A DNA stretch of 6,443 nucleotides, from contig JAIWNU010000206.1 in the NCBI GenBank assembly GCA_020216655.1, forward strand, positions 1-6,443, in the 5' to 3' direction. The translations under genes were made by a program, and so were the position numbers. Shown here piece after piece: positions 1 to 6,210 of this stretch (the first letter of the stretch is position 1; each line of letters starts with the position of its first letter). The notes beneath the pieces are model-generated. The model ran no database searches. It was not told the DNA's origin and was given only the letters and a program-made list of their open reading frames with translations. The DNA is from Treponema sp. Lineage in GTDB: Bacteria > Spirochaetota > Spirochaetia > Treponematales > Breznakiellaceae.

Positions 1-10
1 CTAGGCCTAT

Positions 11-142
11 TTAATTACATTGTCTCTTTAATTCATAGCCAGCCATCAGAGCGAACCGCCGCGGCAATGGATCTTCGGAATTGTCTGGATTCAGATCATG
101 TACAATCGGTGTGCATCTATGACTGCCATCCGAGTCATTCAT
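11..142 (-). CDS. Unrecognised small protein, 43 aa
   Basis: I do not recognise this protein. The minus-strand frame reads 43 codons ending in TAA. The start is chosen from the ribosome binding site: AAGGAGG lies 7 bases before the ATG at 142-140, which is ideal, but only 1 base before an in-frame ATG at 148-146, which is too close. The N-terminal two-thirds is polar and acidic (MNDSDGSH..., LNPDNSEDP) and the last 18 residues are basic and probably helical (PRRFALMAGYELKRQ). There are two cysteines, at residues 10 and 42, and no signal peptide or membrane segment. It lies 66 bases after ridA and has its own sigma70-like promoter directly upstream, so it need not depend on the ridA operon. 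Promoter, spacing and Shine-Dalgarno together argue for a real gene, but the short length means a chance ORF or a degraded remnant is possible. Confidence 0.45.
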   Translation of the reverse strand: MNDSDGSHRCTPIVHDLNPDNSEDPLPRRFALMAGYELKRQCN

Positions 143-149
143 ATCCATT

Positions 150-156
150 CCTCCTT
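150..156 (-). promoter_or_regulatory. Ribosome binding site deciding the small ORF start
   Basis: Minus strand AAGGAGG is a near-perfect Shine-Dalgarno sequence. It is 7 bases from the ATG at 142-140 and 1 base from the ATG at 148-146, so the downstream ATG is the likely initiator. No other ORF begins at a suitable distance. Confidence 0.55.
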
Positions 157-176
157 ATGCTGGTTTAATCGGTACA

Positions 177-205
177 GGTATATGCCAATAGACTTGGCTT
201 GTCAA
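177..205 (-). promoter_or_regulatory. Sigma70-like promoter for the small ORF
   Basis: Minus strand TTGACA (205-200, a perfect -35 match) is followed by a 17-base spacer and TATACC (182-177, 4 of 6 matches to TATAAT). Transcription would begin near position 170 and give a leader of roughly 28 bases before the 43-codon ORF. The -35 box begins 3 bases after the ridA stop codon. The arrangement is seen directly; promoter activity is inferred. Confidence 0.5.
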
Positions 206-208
206 TTA

Positions 209-595
209 CTACAAAACAGCGATCGCCTCAATTTCGATGGGGGCCCCCTTGGGCAGGGCTGCTACGGCTATGGTCGACCGGGCGGGCGGCTCGGCGGGAA
301 AGAACTCGCTGTACACCCTGTTCATTTCGGCGAAGTCATCCATAGAGGTAAGGAAGACCGTGGTTTTTACCACGTTGGAAAGGCTCGCGCCGGAGGCTTC
401 TAGAATTGCCCGGATATTTTCCAGACAGCGGCGGGTCATGCCGCCGATGCCGCCCGCCGCAAAGGCCCCCGTTTCTGGGTCCGCCGGCAGCTGGCCGGAG
501 ATAAAAATCATCGTGCCCCCCACTGCAGCAATCCCTTGAGAATAGGGCCCGATTGCGGCAGGCGCGCCGCTGGTTTTAATAACATTTTTCTGCAT
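209..595 (-). CDS. ridA: RidA family enamine/imine deaminase
   Basis: RidA (YjgF/YER057c/UK114 family) hydrolyses reactive enamine/imine intermediates such as 2-aminoacrylate, formed by PLP enzymes like threonine/serine dehydratase, to the keto acid and ammonia. It is cytoplasmic and usually a homotrimer. The 128 residues match the normal family length and are collinear with the family: IGPYSQG (Tyr18), ISGQLP (Ser33), the helix ENIRAILEASG, VVKTTVF, PARS (Arg106) and the closing IEIEAIAVL. Arg106 and Glu121 occupy the positions of the conserved catalytic Arg-Glu pair. The start is supported by GAGGAG 6 bases upstream. The gene follows the DUF1707 gene after only 13 bases, so the two are probably co-transcribed. 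No terminator is visible between its TAG stop and the next promoter. The alternative is another Rid subfamily, but the intact Arg and Glu favour an active archetypal RidA. Confidence 0.96.
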   Translation of the reverse strand: MQKNVIKTSGAPAAIGPYSQGIAAVGGTMIFISGQLPADPETGAFAAGGIGGMTRRCLENIRAILEASGASLSNVVKTTVFLTSMDDFAEMNRVYSEFFPAEPPARSTIAVAALPKGAPIEIEAIAVL

Positions 596-608
596 CTATG
601 ACTCCTCG

Positions 609-1250
609 TTATTTACTGACTTTCACTTCCACGCTGCCGAAAATGGCGACCGCTTCTATGTCTACCCAGGGGGCAGCAGGGTCTCCGACAATGTCTCCCA
701 TTCCGCTGATGGAACCCATAATGGGCACCCCATTTACCCGGACATTAAGGCCCGGCGGCACCAGGATTTGAACTGAGCCGAAGATGCCAACAGCTTCGAT
801 TCGGCCCCCCTGGGGCGGAATGCCCGCCTGCCGCAAATCGATGAGGCAGGAACCGAAAATGGCTACCGAATCGAGCCGCTTGGGCAGGGTCCAGTTGCCG
901 ACCCGGCGGCTGGAAGAAAAAATAGCCACCTGGTCAGCCTTGCCGCCCCGATAATTCAAACGGCCCGAACGGTTCTGGGAGCCGTAATGGGACTGCATAT
1001 AGTGGCTGGAATCAGCATAATCCTTCCAGTCCCGAGACCAGGTGGTGCCAGCGGTATGCGTGGTGGTATGGGCTGCGGCCGGCGTGTCGCCTGAAAAGCG
1101 GGGCAGGTCAGCTAAAAGACGGCGCAGGGCAATTTCATCATTAGTCCGGTTGGCAGTCTCGACCCGTTTTTCGAATTCTTCCATGGTAAGTTCCCCCGCC
1201 GCAAAAGCGGCCGTCAGGGCATCGATCGTTCTATCCCGTTCCGCGGGCAT
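609..1250 (-). CDS. DUF1707 / LiaF-like repeat protein, soluble
   Basis: The first ~50 residues match the DUF1707 (SHOCT-like) family: MPAERDRTIDALTAA, then GELTMEEFEKRVETANR and LRRLLADLP. Residues ~51-105 form a low-complexity His/Ser/Thr/Tyr-rich linker. The C-terminal half (~106-213) resembles the C-terminal domain of the LiaF/YvqF family (cell-wall-active antibiotic response). It carries a repeated VAIFGS motif: VAIFSSS at 108-114, VAIFGS at 129-134, VGIFGS at 154-159, a divergent VPIMGS at 175-180 and VAIFGS at 201-206, which suggests a small parallel beta structure. Unlike classical LiaF it has no membrane segments and no signal peptide, so it should be cytoplasmic. The start has AGGAGG 5 bases upstream. 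It is the first gene of an operon with ridA. Its molecular role is unknown; a link to envelope stress can only be guessed from the LiaF family. Confidence 0.85.
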   Translation of the reverse strand: MPAERDRTIDALTAAFAAGELTMEEFEKRVETANRTNDEIALRRLLADLPRFSGDTPAAAHTTTHTAGTTWSRDWKDYADSSHYMQSHYGSQNRSGRLNYRGGKADQVAIFSSSRRVGNWTLPKRLDSVAIFGSCLIDLRQAGIPPQGGRIEAVGIFGSVQILVPPGLNVRVNGVPIMGSISGMGDIVGDPAAPWVDIEAVAIFGSVEVKVSK

Positions 1251-1282
1251 AGGAACCTCCTCAAATCCGCTCAGGCGATTTT

Positions 1283-1296
1283 TTGCATTACTGCAA
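1283..1296. repeat. Inverted repeat TTGCA-N4-TGCAA, possible operator
   Basis: A perfect 5-bp inverted repeat separated by TTAC lies across the -35 box of the plus-strand promoter and at the expected start of the minus-strand transcript. That position would suit a dimeric regulator acting on both genes. A 5-bp arm can easily occur by chance, so this is only a candidate. Confidence 0.25.
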
Positions 1297-1311
1297 TAAG
1301 AATACTACAAT
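1283..1311 (+). promoter_or_regulatory. Promoter candidate for the CsgG-like gene
   Basis: Plus strand TTGCAT (1283-1288, 3 of 6), a 17-base spacer and TACAAT (1306-1311, 5 of 6). Transcription would begin near 1318, about 30 bases before the ATG at 1348. The -10 box is good and the -35 box weak, so an activator may be needed. It overlaps the opposing promoter candidate at 1299-1327. Confidence 0.45.
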
Positions 1312-1327
1312 TATTAATTACTGTCAT
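1299..1327 (-). promoter_or_regulatory. Promoter candidate for the DUF1707-ridA operon
   Basis: Minus strand ATGACA (1327-1322, 5 of 6 to TTGACA), a 17-base spacer and TATTCT (1304-1299, 4 of 6 to TATAAT). The start would be near 1292, leaving a leader of about 42 bases before the ATG at 1250. The plus-strand -10 box (1306-1311) sits inside its spacer, so polymerase could not occupy both promoters at once. Confidence 0.4.
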
Positions 1328-1347
1328 GGTCTCAATGGAGGGACACT

Positions 1348-2896
1348 ATGAAAGGATTAAAAGGCTTAGTAACGGTTTTATTATGTGGTTTTTGTTTCAT
1401 GAGTTCTCTGTAAAACACGGGCTGTCAGAATCATAGACCGCGAAAAACGCAACGAAGCCTTGCAGGAAATGGAATTTGCCCTTTCTGGGGTTGCAGATGA
1501 AGCAAACCAGATACAGGTCGGCAAATTGCTTTCCGTACGGTATTTAATGTATGGATCTATCACCGATCTCGGCGATGCACTGCTGTTTAACCTTAAAATG
1601 CTCGATGTAGAAACCTCACAGGTTGTGTGGAGCGACCAATTGATGGAAAAGCCATCCAATTACAGCTACATTGGTTCATATTTTGCCGCTTCAATCGCAC
1701 GTTTTATTAAAGGGTCAAGTACGGAAAAGGTTGCAGTAAAAGAAGCAAAACCAGGAGGGAAAACCGATGCCCTGGTTGCATTATCAGAAGGTATAGCAGC
1801 CCTGGATGCGGGTAAGAAAGACGACGCCCGGGCAAGCTTAGAAAAAGCTAACCAGCTCGACCCAGAAAGCTCTTTTATTGCTGCCATGCTCAGTAAGCTT
1901 GCGGCGGTCTCTGCCACATTTAAGGTAATACCAGAACGATATACGAGCTACTGGAATCCCGCCTATTTAGGAAGCATGACTACAGATACTCTCTTGGCTA
2001 CCTATAGCAAGGGCTTTATTACCTGGGGATACAATGACACGAACAATAATCAATTAATCATCCGCGATGCAGACAATCTGTGGGGAGTAGGTGAACAGAG
2101 GGAATTAGTCATGCTAGGCTACAAAACTCCGCTAACACCCTCTCTTGGTCTTAGCGCCAATGCGATTGTAACCGGGTGGAGGGATTCTGTGGTTTGTGAT
2201 CCTGATGAGCCAAAGGATATTTATGCTCAGATGGGTGACCAGGAATCTACTTATTATGGAGGGATTATTTCCCTTGGAATTTCTATTAACCCCTATTTTA
2301 ATGTAGGGTTTGATGTCCAAGGGGCATATATTATCAGGAAATACTACTTATTCAATCTCAACGATATTGGCTACCTTCCCACCCAAGCTCCTGTTTTTGG
2401 GGGAACTTTTGCGTTCCTTATTAAAAATCGTACGGGTTCGGTCTCTTGGGATGGCCTTGTTTCCTGGACTTCGGAGCCCCAATACTGGTACGACATCTCG
2501 ACAGAGAGTTTCAGCCGTTTTATGGCTCCGCTTTATACAGAACAGACCGCAAGTTTTGCCTTTGCCGGAGACAGGACATTCTCTGCAATAAAACAGGTCA
2601 ATGACCTTTTTTTGGATCGGCACATCTATTATATCAGGGCTATGCCCATGGCAGAAACCTGGATTGGCAAGAATATTGGGATCCGCTTAGGAGCAGAAGG
2701 TTCAGCGGTAATAAATAATGAAAAATTCAATCCAGGATGGGGAGGCACCGCTGGGCTTTCGATTAAATTGAGCAAATACACTCTCGACGCCAATTACACC
2801 CTGCGTCAGCGGCCCTCTCGATCTCTCGATTACCTTATTGTTCCGGAGTCTGCGTTGTATATCAGCCTTTCCATGAATGGCTTATTCAAACAATAA
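1348..2896 (+). pseudogene. Broken secreted CsgG-like / TPR / barrel protein
   Basis: Translation signals at the 5' end are excellent: GGAGGG 5 bases before the ATG at 1348. The first 21 codons encode a typical signal peptide (MKGLKG, then a hydrophobic core LVTVLLCGFCF, then MSSL), but a TAA follows at 1411-1413. The rest continues in the +1 frame from about 1403 to the TAA at 2894. It opens with KTRAVRIIDREKRNEAL and continues EFALSGVADE, IQVGKLLSVRYLMYGSI, which is the second half of a CsgG/LpoB-type (TolB-N-like) domain. The first half, normally containing a VAVLDF-like strand and helix, is absent. Next come one TPR-like repeat (about 1769-1879, EGIAALDAGKKDDARASLEK) and ~300 residues rich in alternating, aromatic strands ending in LYISLSMNGLF, which resembles an outer-membrane beta-barrel. 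A deletion of net length 3n+2 between signal peptide and domain explains both frame and missing segment. The frame has no plausible start of its own: the only early candidates are TTG 1460 and ATG 1469, both without a ribosome binding site. Alternatives are an assembly error or recent inactivation. The 3' end overlaps the response regulator gene by 11 bases. Confidence 0.72.
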
Positions 2897-4304
2897 ACCG
2901 TTTCTGGTATTCGCCGGGGCTAATGCCGGTGGCTTCCTTAAAGGTTTTCATAAAGTATTTCACGTCCCCAAAACCTGCGCGGGAAGCCACCTCGTAGACC
3001 TTGTAACAGCCGGACTGGAGCAGCCGTTTTGCTTCTTCCAGCCTGAGCTGTTTTACATAATCATTAAAGTTGGTTCCCACAACCAGTTTAAATTTCTCAG
3101 AAAAATAGGTGTAGTTCACCGAACAGTGGTTAGCTACCACCGCCATGGAAATGTCTTCGGTATAGTGTTTAGCGATATACACGAGGGCCTGTTCTATAAA
3201 GGGATAGGATGAATACCGCTGTTTTAGGGTTATATCCAAATAGATGATAAAATCTCCCAGGTCCTTTTTAAGATCCCCCAGGGCCGCATATCTATCGCAG
3301 TCCCGGAGCAGCATAGCCTTCATCGCAAGATAGGGATCGGATTCTGTATATTGATGAAAACCTGCGAGCAGCGAGGGCAGCTGGCTCAAGATGTGGTACA
3401 GGGCCGTGAGGTTTTGAAAAAGCGAATCGGATTCAAAAGCAAACAAGCTCTGGAGGTTCCGATCCAAGGCCTGCCTGTCCCCAGTACCGATCAAAACCGC
3501 AACCGCATCCAGGGTTCGCCCTTCGCTGCAATGGACTGCTGGATCCGCAAGGTCCTCGTAGAGGTAAAAGGTTCTATCGGAGACAAAAAAGCGGGCCAGG
3601 GAAGCAATGTCCGCATGGGTCATGCAGGTCTGCAGGTCCGCGGGGGTGCGGATAATGTCGCTCAGGCCGGCAAAGGCAGCCTTTGACCCGATACCATGCA
3701 GCACCTCGAGCCGCTTTGTTTCGGGGACCAGCAGCACCAGGGCTTGGGGCCGCTCTTCCACAATATAGGCATTATTCTGGCTTAAAAAAGACGATAATTC
3801 GAATGATCCTGGTTGGACACATTTAAAGATCCGGTAAGCGTCCCGTGCAATAAGCCCGGAAAGGGAATCCTTTTCCAGCACCCGGCCTTTCATGGCGGAT
3901 GCGAGGAGCTGTTCTTCCCGCTGCCGCTGCTGGCTTAATCGTTCGGAAACAAGCTTATCCAAAACCTGAAGTATTTCCTGTTTATCTACGGGTTTTAAAA
4001 TATAAGAGACAACACCGTGCCGTATCGATTCCCGGGCATAGCTAAACTCGTCGTATCCGCTTAAGACAACTATGGCGGGTTTGGTATCCAGGGAAGCGAC
4101 GAGCCGCATGAGCTCAATACCGTCCATTTTAGGCATGCGGATATCCGTAATAAGGATGTCCGGACTCTCTTGCTGCACCAGGTCCCAGGCTTCCTGGCCG
4201 TTTTTAGCCTCCAATAGTTCAAGAGGAATAGTAAAATGCTCACTGATAATTTTAACCAATCCTGCCCGGATTGTTTTTTCGTCGTCCGCAATGAGTATTT
4301 TCAT
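2886..4304 (-). CDS. AraC-family response regulator (YesN-type)
   Basis: This 472-residue DNA-binding response regulator is the output of the two-component system. The receiver domain (~1-120) has the acidic pair Asp7/Asp8, phospho-acceptor Asp54 in ITDIRMPKMDG, Ser82 in VLSGYDEF and Lys104 in YILKPVD, so it should be phosphorylatable. A helical, charged linker (~119-145) and a ~220-residue middle region of no clear family follow. The C-terminal AraC/XylS domain (~370-472) has both HTH motifs: AVVANHCSVNYTYFSEKFK with NDYVKQLRLEEAKRLL, and VYEVASRAGFGDVKYFMKTFK with TGISPGEYQKRF. The start is supported by GGAG 5 bases upstream. Its ATG overlaps the TGA of the kinase gene (ATGA), indicating translational coupling. 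YesN-type regulators often control carbohydrate transport or catabolism genes; no such gene lies in this window, so targets are unknown. Confidence 0.95.
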   Translation of the reverse strand: MKILIADDEKTIRAGLVKIISEHFTIPLELLEAKNGQEAWDLVQQESPDILITDIRMPKMDGIELMRLVASLDTKPAIVVLSGYDEFSYARESIRHGVVSYILKPVDKQEILQVLDKLVSERLSQQRQREEQLLASAMKGRVLEKDSLSGLIARDAYRIFKCVQPGSFELSSFLSQNNAYIVEERPQALVLLVPETKRLEVLHGIGSKAAFAGLSDIIRTPADLQTCMTHADIASLARFFVSDRTFYLYEDLADPAVHCSEGRTLDAVAVLIGTGDRQALDRNLQSLFAFESDSLFQNLTALYHILSQLPSLLAGFHQYTESDPYLAMKAMLLRDCDRYAALGDLKKDLGDFIIYLDITLKQRYSSYPFIEQALVYIAKHYTEDISMAVVANHCSVNYTYFSEKFKLVVGTNFNDYVKQLRLEEAKRLLQSGCYKVYEVASRAGFGDVKYFMKTFKEATGISPGEYQKRFIV

Positions 4305-6037
4305 AGTGTCTCCAGAGGGAGCGGGATTTTAACGATGGTTCCCTTGCCAGATTTGCTATCCAGTTCCAGCATAAAATCCTGGCCGTAAAAGGCCCAAAGC
4401 CGCTGCTGAATGTTGGAAAGTCCTATGCCTCCCGATGCCCCTTCCCGCTCGCGGCCGCTTGCCACCTGCTCTTGCAAGTGTTCTAAAGCCGTACCATCCA
4501 TACCCCGGCCAGAATCCTCTACAATGATCCACCAGCGCTGCTGCATGACATCGGCGGCGCAGCTAATATTGATGACCGCATCTTCCCCAATGGGCTCTAT
4601 GCCGTGCTTTACGGCGTTCTCCACCACGGGCTGTATGAGCATTTTGGGAATTTCTATGCCCCGGTACGCCGCGGGGACATCGATATGCAGGGTTATGGTG
4701 TAATCGTTGCGGAGGTTCATCAACCTGATATAGTCGGATATGTATTCGAGCTCCTGTTCCAGGGACACCCGGTGCTTCCCGAGCTTGAGGGAATAGCGCA
4801 TGAGGCGGCCCAGGATGGTAATGCTCTCCACAATTTCCTGCTCATCCTTGAGCTCCGCCTGCATTTTAATGGTTTCCAGGGCGTTATACAGGAAATGGGC
4901 GTTTATCTGGTTCTGCATAGCCTTAATCTGTGTCTGGGCCAAAAGTTCGTGTTCTTTCCGGGAGCTTTCTATAAGCGAATTGATTTGGGCAACCATGGCG
5001 GTAAAGATGTCTGCCATTTCGGCTACCTCGTCGGTGCCTTCCACGGCGATGCGAATCTCCAGGTTGCCGTCCCGCACAGCCCGCAGGCCCTGCATAATGG
5101 TATAGAGCCGCCTGAAGAGCCGTTTTGTGGCGCCGCTTATGATCATAAACATGACCAGAATGGAGAGCAGCAAAATTCCGATAGACACAAAGCGGATGAT
5201 TGAAATGTTAGCCATCAGGCTTTTGGCGGACCGCCAGTGCACCAAAGTAAGGCCGAGCCGGGGGATGCGCCTAAAGGCAAGGATGTATTCATCGGTATGG
5301 TTTTTATAGCGCCAGGTACCGCTTTCGGCCTGGGGAAACCGTTCATCAATCTCCTTAATAAGGACCGGATCCAATTTCCGATCCGCCAGCAGGGGCTCAT
5401 AGCCCTGATACACCATGGTAAAGCCCGAACCGGCCTGGGCGTTGTCATAGTAAAGGAAGGGGAAAAAGTCCGTCATACGGACCCCAATCTGTACATAGCC
5501 CACATGCCGTTTTTGGAGTTCCATTTCGGCGGTCAGATATACCGCGCTCTCCACCTGCAGTTCTACCCGGCTCGTGATTCTGTTTGTGTAATTAAAGACC
5601 CACCGGGGTATGTTCTTGTCTGCCAGCCGGTCTTCCTGATACACCAGGGGCCACCGTTCGGGGATCGCCTCGTTTTTTACGAAGAGATACACCTTGTAAA
5701 TGAGGGGCTGGGTAAAGGTAATCCGTTCAAGTATTTTCGTGTGGTAGATAAGCGTTTCGACGGTCCGTTCCGGTTCATTGGCGGTGGATAAATACAAAAA
5801 CTGCTTAAGATCAAAGTCGCTTGAAATAACGCTTTCCAGGTGTTCCATCTGGAGGGCCGCGTTTTCCACATACCGGGTTTGTTCGCTTATAATCCGCTCC
5901 GATTCCTGGAGCATGGCGGTAATGCTGTTACCCGCTACATATTCGGAGGCCCCAATAATAAGGAGGCTCAGGGGAACAGCAATAATAAGGGTATAGATGA
6001 ATGCAACCTGGGTGGAAAACTTCCAGCGCCGAACCAT
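4301..6037 (-). CDS. Membrane sensor histidine kinase (YesM/LytS-type)
   Basis: This 578-residue inner-membrane kinase autophosphorylates on His and passes the phosphate to the AraC-type regulator encoded next. Order of parts: TM1 ~11-30 (VAFIYTLIIAVPLSLLIIG), an extracytoplasmic region ~31-275 that probably adopts a dCACHE-like fold, TM2 ~277-300, HAMP ~301-355, the His_kinase dimerisation segment with His381 in QINAHFLYNAL, and a HATPase_c domain with N-box QPVVENAVKHG (Asn474), G1 box VEDSGRGMD (Asp508) and G2 box GGIGLSNIQQRL. The family consensus is usually INPHFLYN; here Pro is replaced by Ala, while His381 and the following FLYN are intact. Length and layout are normal for the family. 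The ATG at 6037 has no convincing Shine-Dalgarno, and no alternative in-frame start is seen just upstream. The ligand is unknown; relatives often sense sugars or cell-wall fragments. Confidence 0.95.
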   Translation of the reverse strand: MVRRWKFSTQVAFIYTLIIAVPLSLLIIGASEYVAGNSITAMLQESERIISEQTRYVENAALQMEHLESVISSDFDLKQFLYLSTANEPERTVETLIYHTKILERITFTQPLIYKVYLFVKNEAIPERWPLVYQEDRLADKNIPRWVFNYTNRITSRVELQVESAVYLTAEMELQKRHVGYVQIGVRMTDFFPFLYYDNAQAGSGFTMVYQGYEPLLADRKLDPVLIKEIDERFPQAESGTWRYKNHTDEYILAFRRIPRLGLTLVHWRSAKSLMANISIIRFVSIGILLLSILVMFMIISGATKRLFRRLYTIMQGLRAVRDGNLEIRIAVEGTDEVAEMADIFTAMVAQINSLIESSRKEHELLAQTQIKAMQNQINAHFLYNALETIKMQAELKDEQEIVESITILGRLMRYSLKLGKHRVSLEQELEYISDYIRLMNLRNDYTITLHIDVPAAYRGIEIPKMLIQPVVENAVKHGIEPIGEDAVINISCAADVMQQRWWIIVEDSGRGMDGTALEHLQEQVASGREREGASGGIGLSNIQQRLWAFYGQDFMLELDSKSGKGTIVKIPLPLETL

Positions 6038-6043
6038 ATACCA

Positions 6044-6049
6044 AGTATA
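6044..6049 (-). promoter_or_regulatory. -10-like box just before the kinase start
   Basis: Minus strand TATACT (5 of 6 matches to TATAAT) ends 6 bases before the kinase ATG. A transcript from it would begin at or beside the A of the ATG and be leaderless, which fits the missing Shine-Dalgarno. However, the expected -35 position holds ACACAA, a poor match, and there is no TG extension. Another promoter further upstream in 6050-6129 is possible. Confidence 0.22.
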
Positions 6050-6120
6050 GCTGATTTTGGAGATTTTTGTGTATTTTCGTATGCCGCTGATTTCGTTTTG
6101 GTGTCTTTTTTTCGGTTTTT

Positions 6121-6157
6121 AAATAAAGGGCCCGCCCAGATTTTTGTCTGGGCGGGC
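6121..6157 (-). terminator. Rho-independent terminator of the right-edge gene
   Basis: A perfect 11-bp GC-rich stem pairs 6130-6140 with 6147-6157 around a 6-base loop. Read on the minus strand it is followed by CCTTTATTT, an interrupted T-run. On the plus strand the following bases (TTACTGAAAG) are not terminator-like. It lies 54 bases after the stop of the gene at 6211, so it should end that transcript and insulate the kinase operon. A weaker 5-bp stem (6178-6182 with 6192-6196) lies between the stop and this hairpin. Confidence 0.8.
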
Positions 6158-6210
6158 TTACTGAAAGCGGGCCAGATGCCGGCCTGTACGACCGGCGGGA
6201 GGATCTAGCA

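Noticed and set aside
2..9. The TAGGCCTA palindrome at the left edge as an operator or recombination site
   Set aside because: Eight bases alone, cut by the window edge and with no flanking symmetry, are not enough to support a function.
98..403. A 101-codon plus-strand ORF across the ridA 3' end
   Set aside because: It overlaps ridA and the small ORF antisense, has no ribosome binding site and its sequence has no protein-like features.
1460..2896. The long frame as an intact gene starting at TTG 1460 or ATG 1469
   Set aside because: Neither start has a ribosome binding site; the protein homology clearly extends upstream of 1460 (KTRAVRIIDREKRNEAL), and the protein would lack the signal peptide that an envelope protein of this kind needs.
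4604..5203. A 199-codon plus-strand ORF opposite the kinase gene
   Set aside because: It lies entirely antisense to the conserved HAMP and catalytic regions of the kinase, shows no recognisable domain, and is explained by codon bias of the real gene.
5237..5791. A 184-codon plus-strand ORF opposite the kinase sensor region
   Set aside because: It is antisense to an intact kinase frame, resembles no family, and is best treated as a shadow of the minus-strand gene.
6130..6157. The hairpin as a plus-strand terminator or a riboswitch
   Set aside because: No plus-strand gene precedes it and no T-run follows on that strand; the simple perfect stem-loop 54 bases after a minus-strand stop codon is adequately explained as a terminator.
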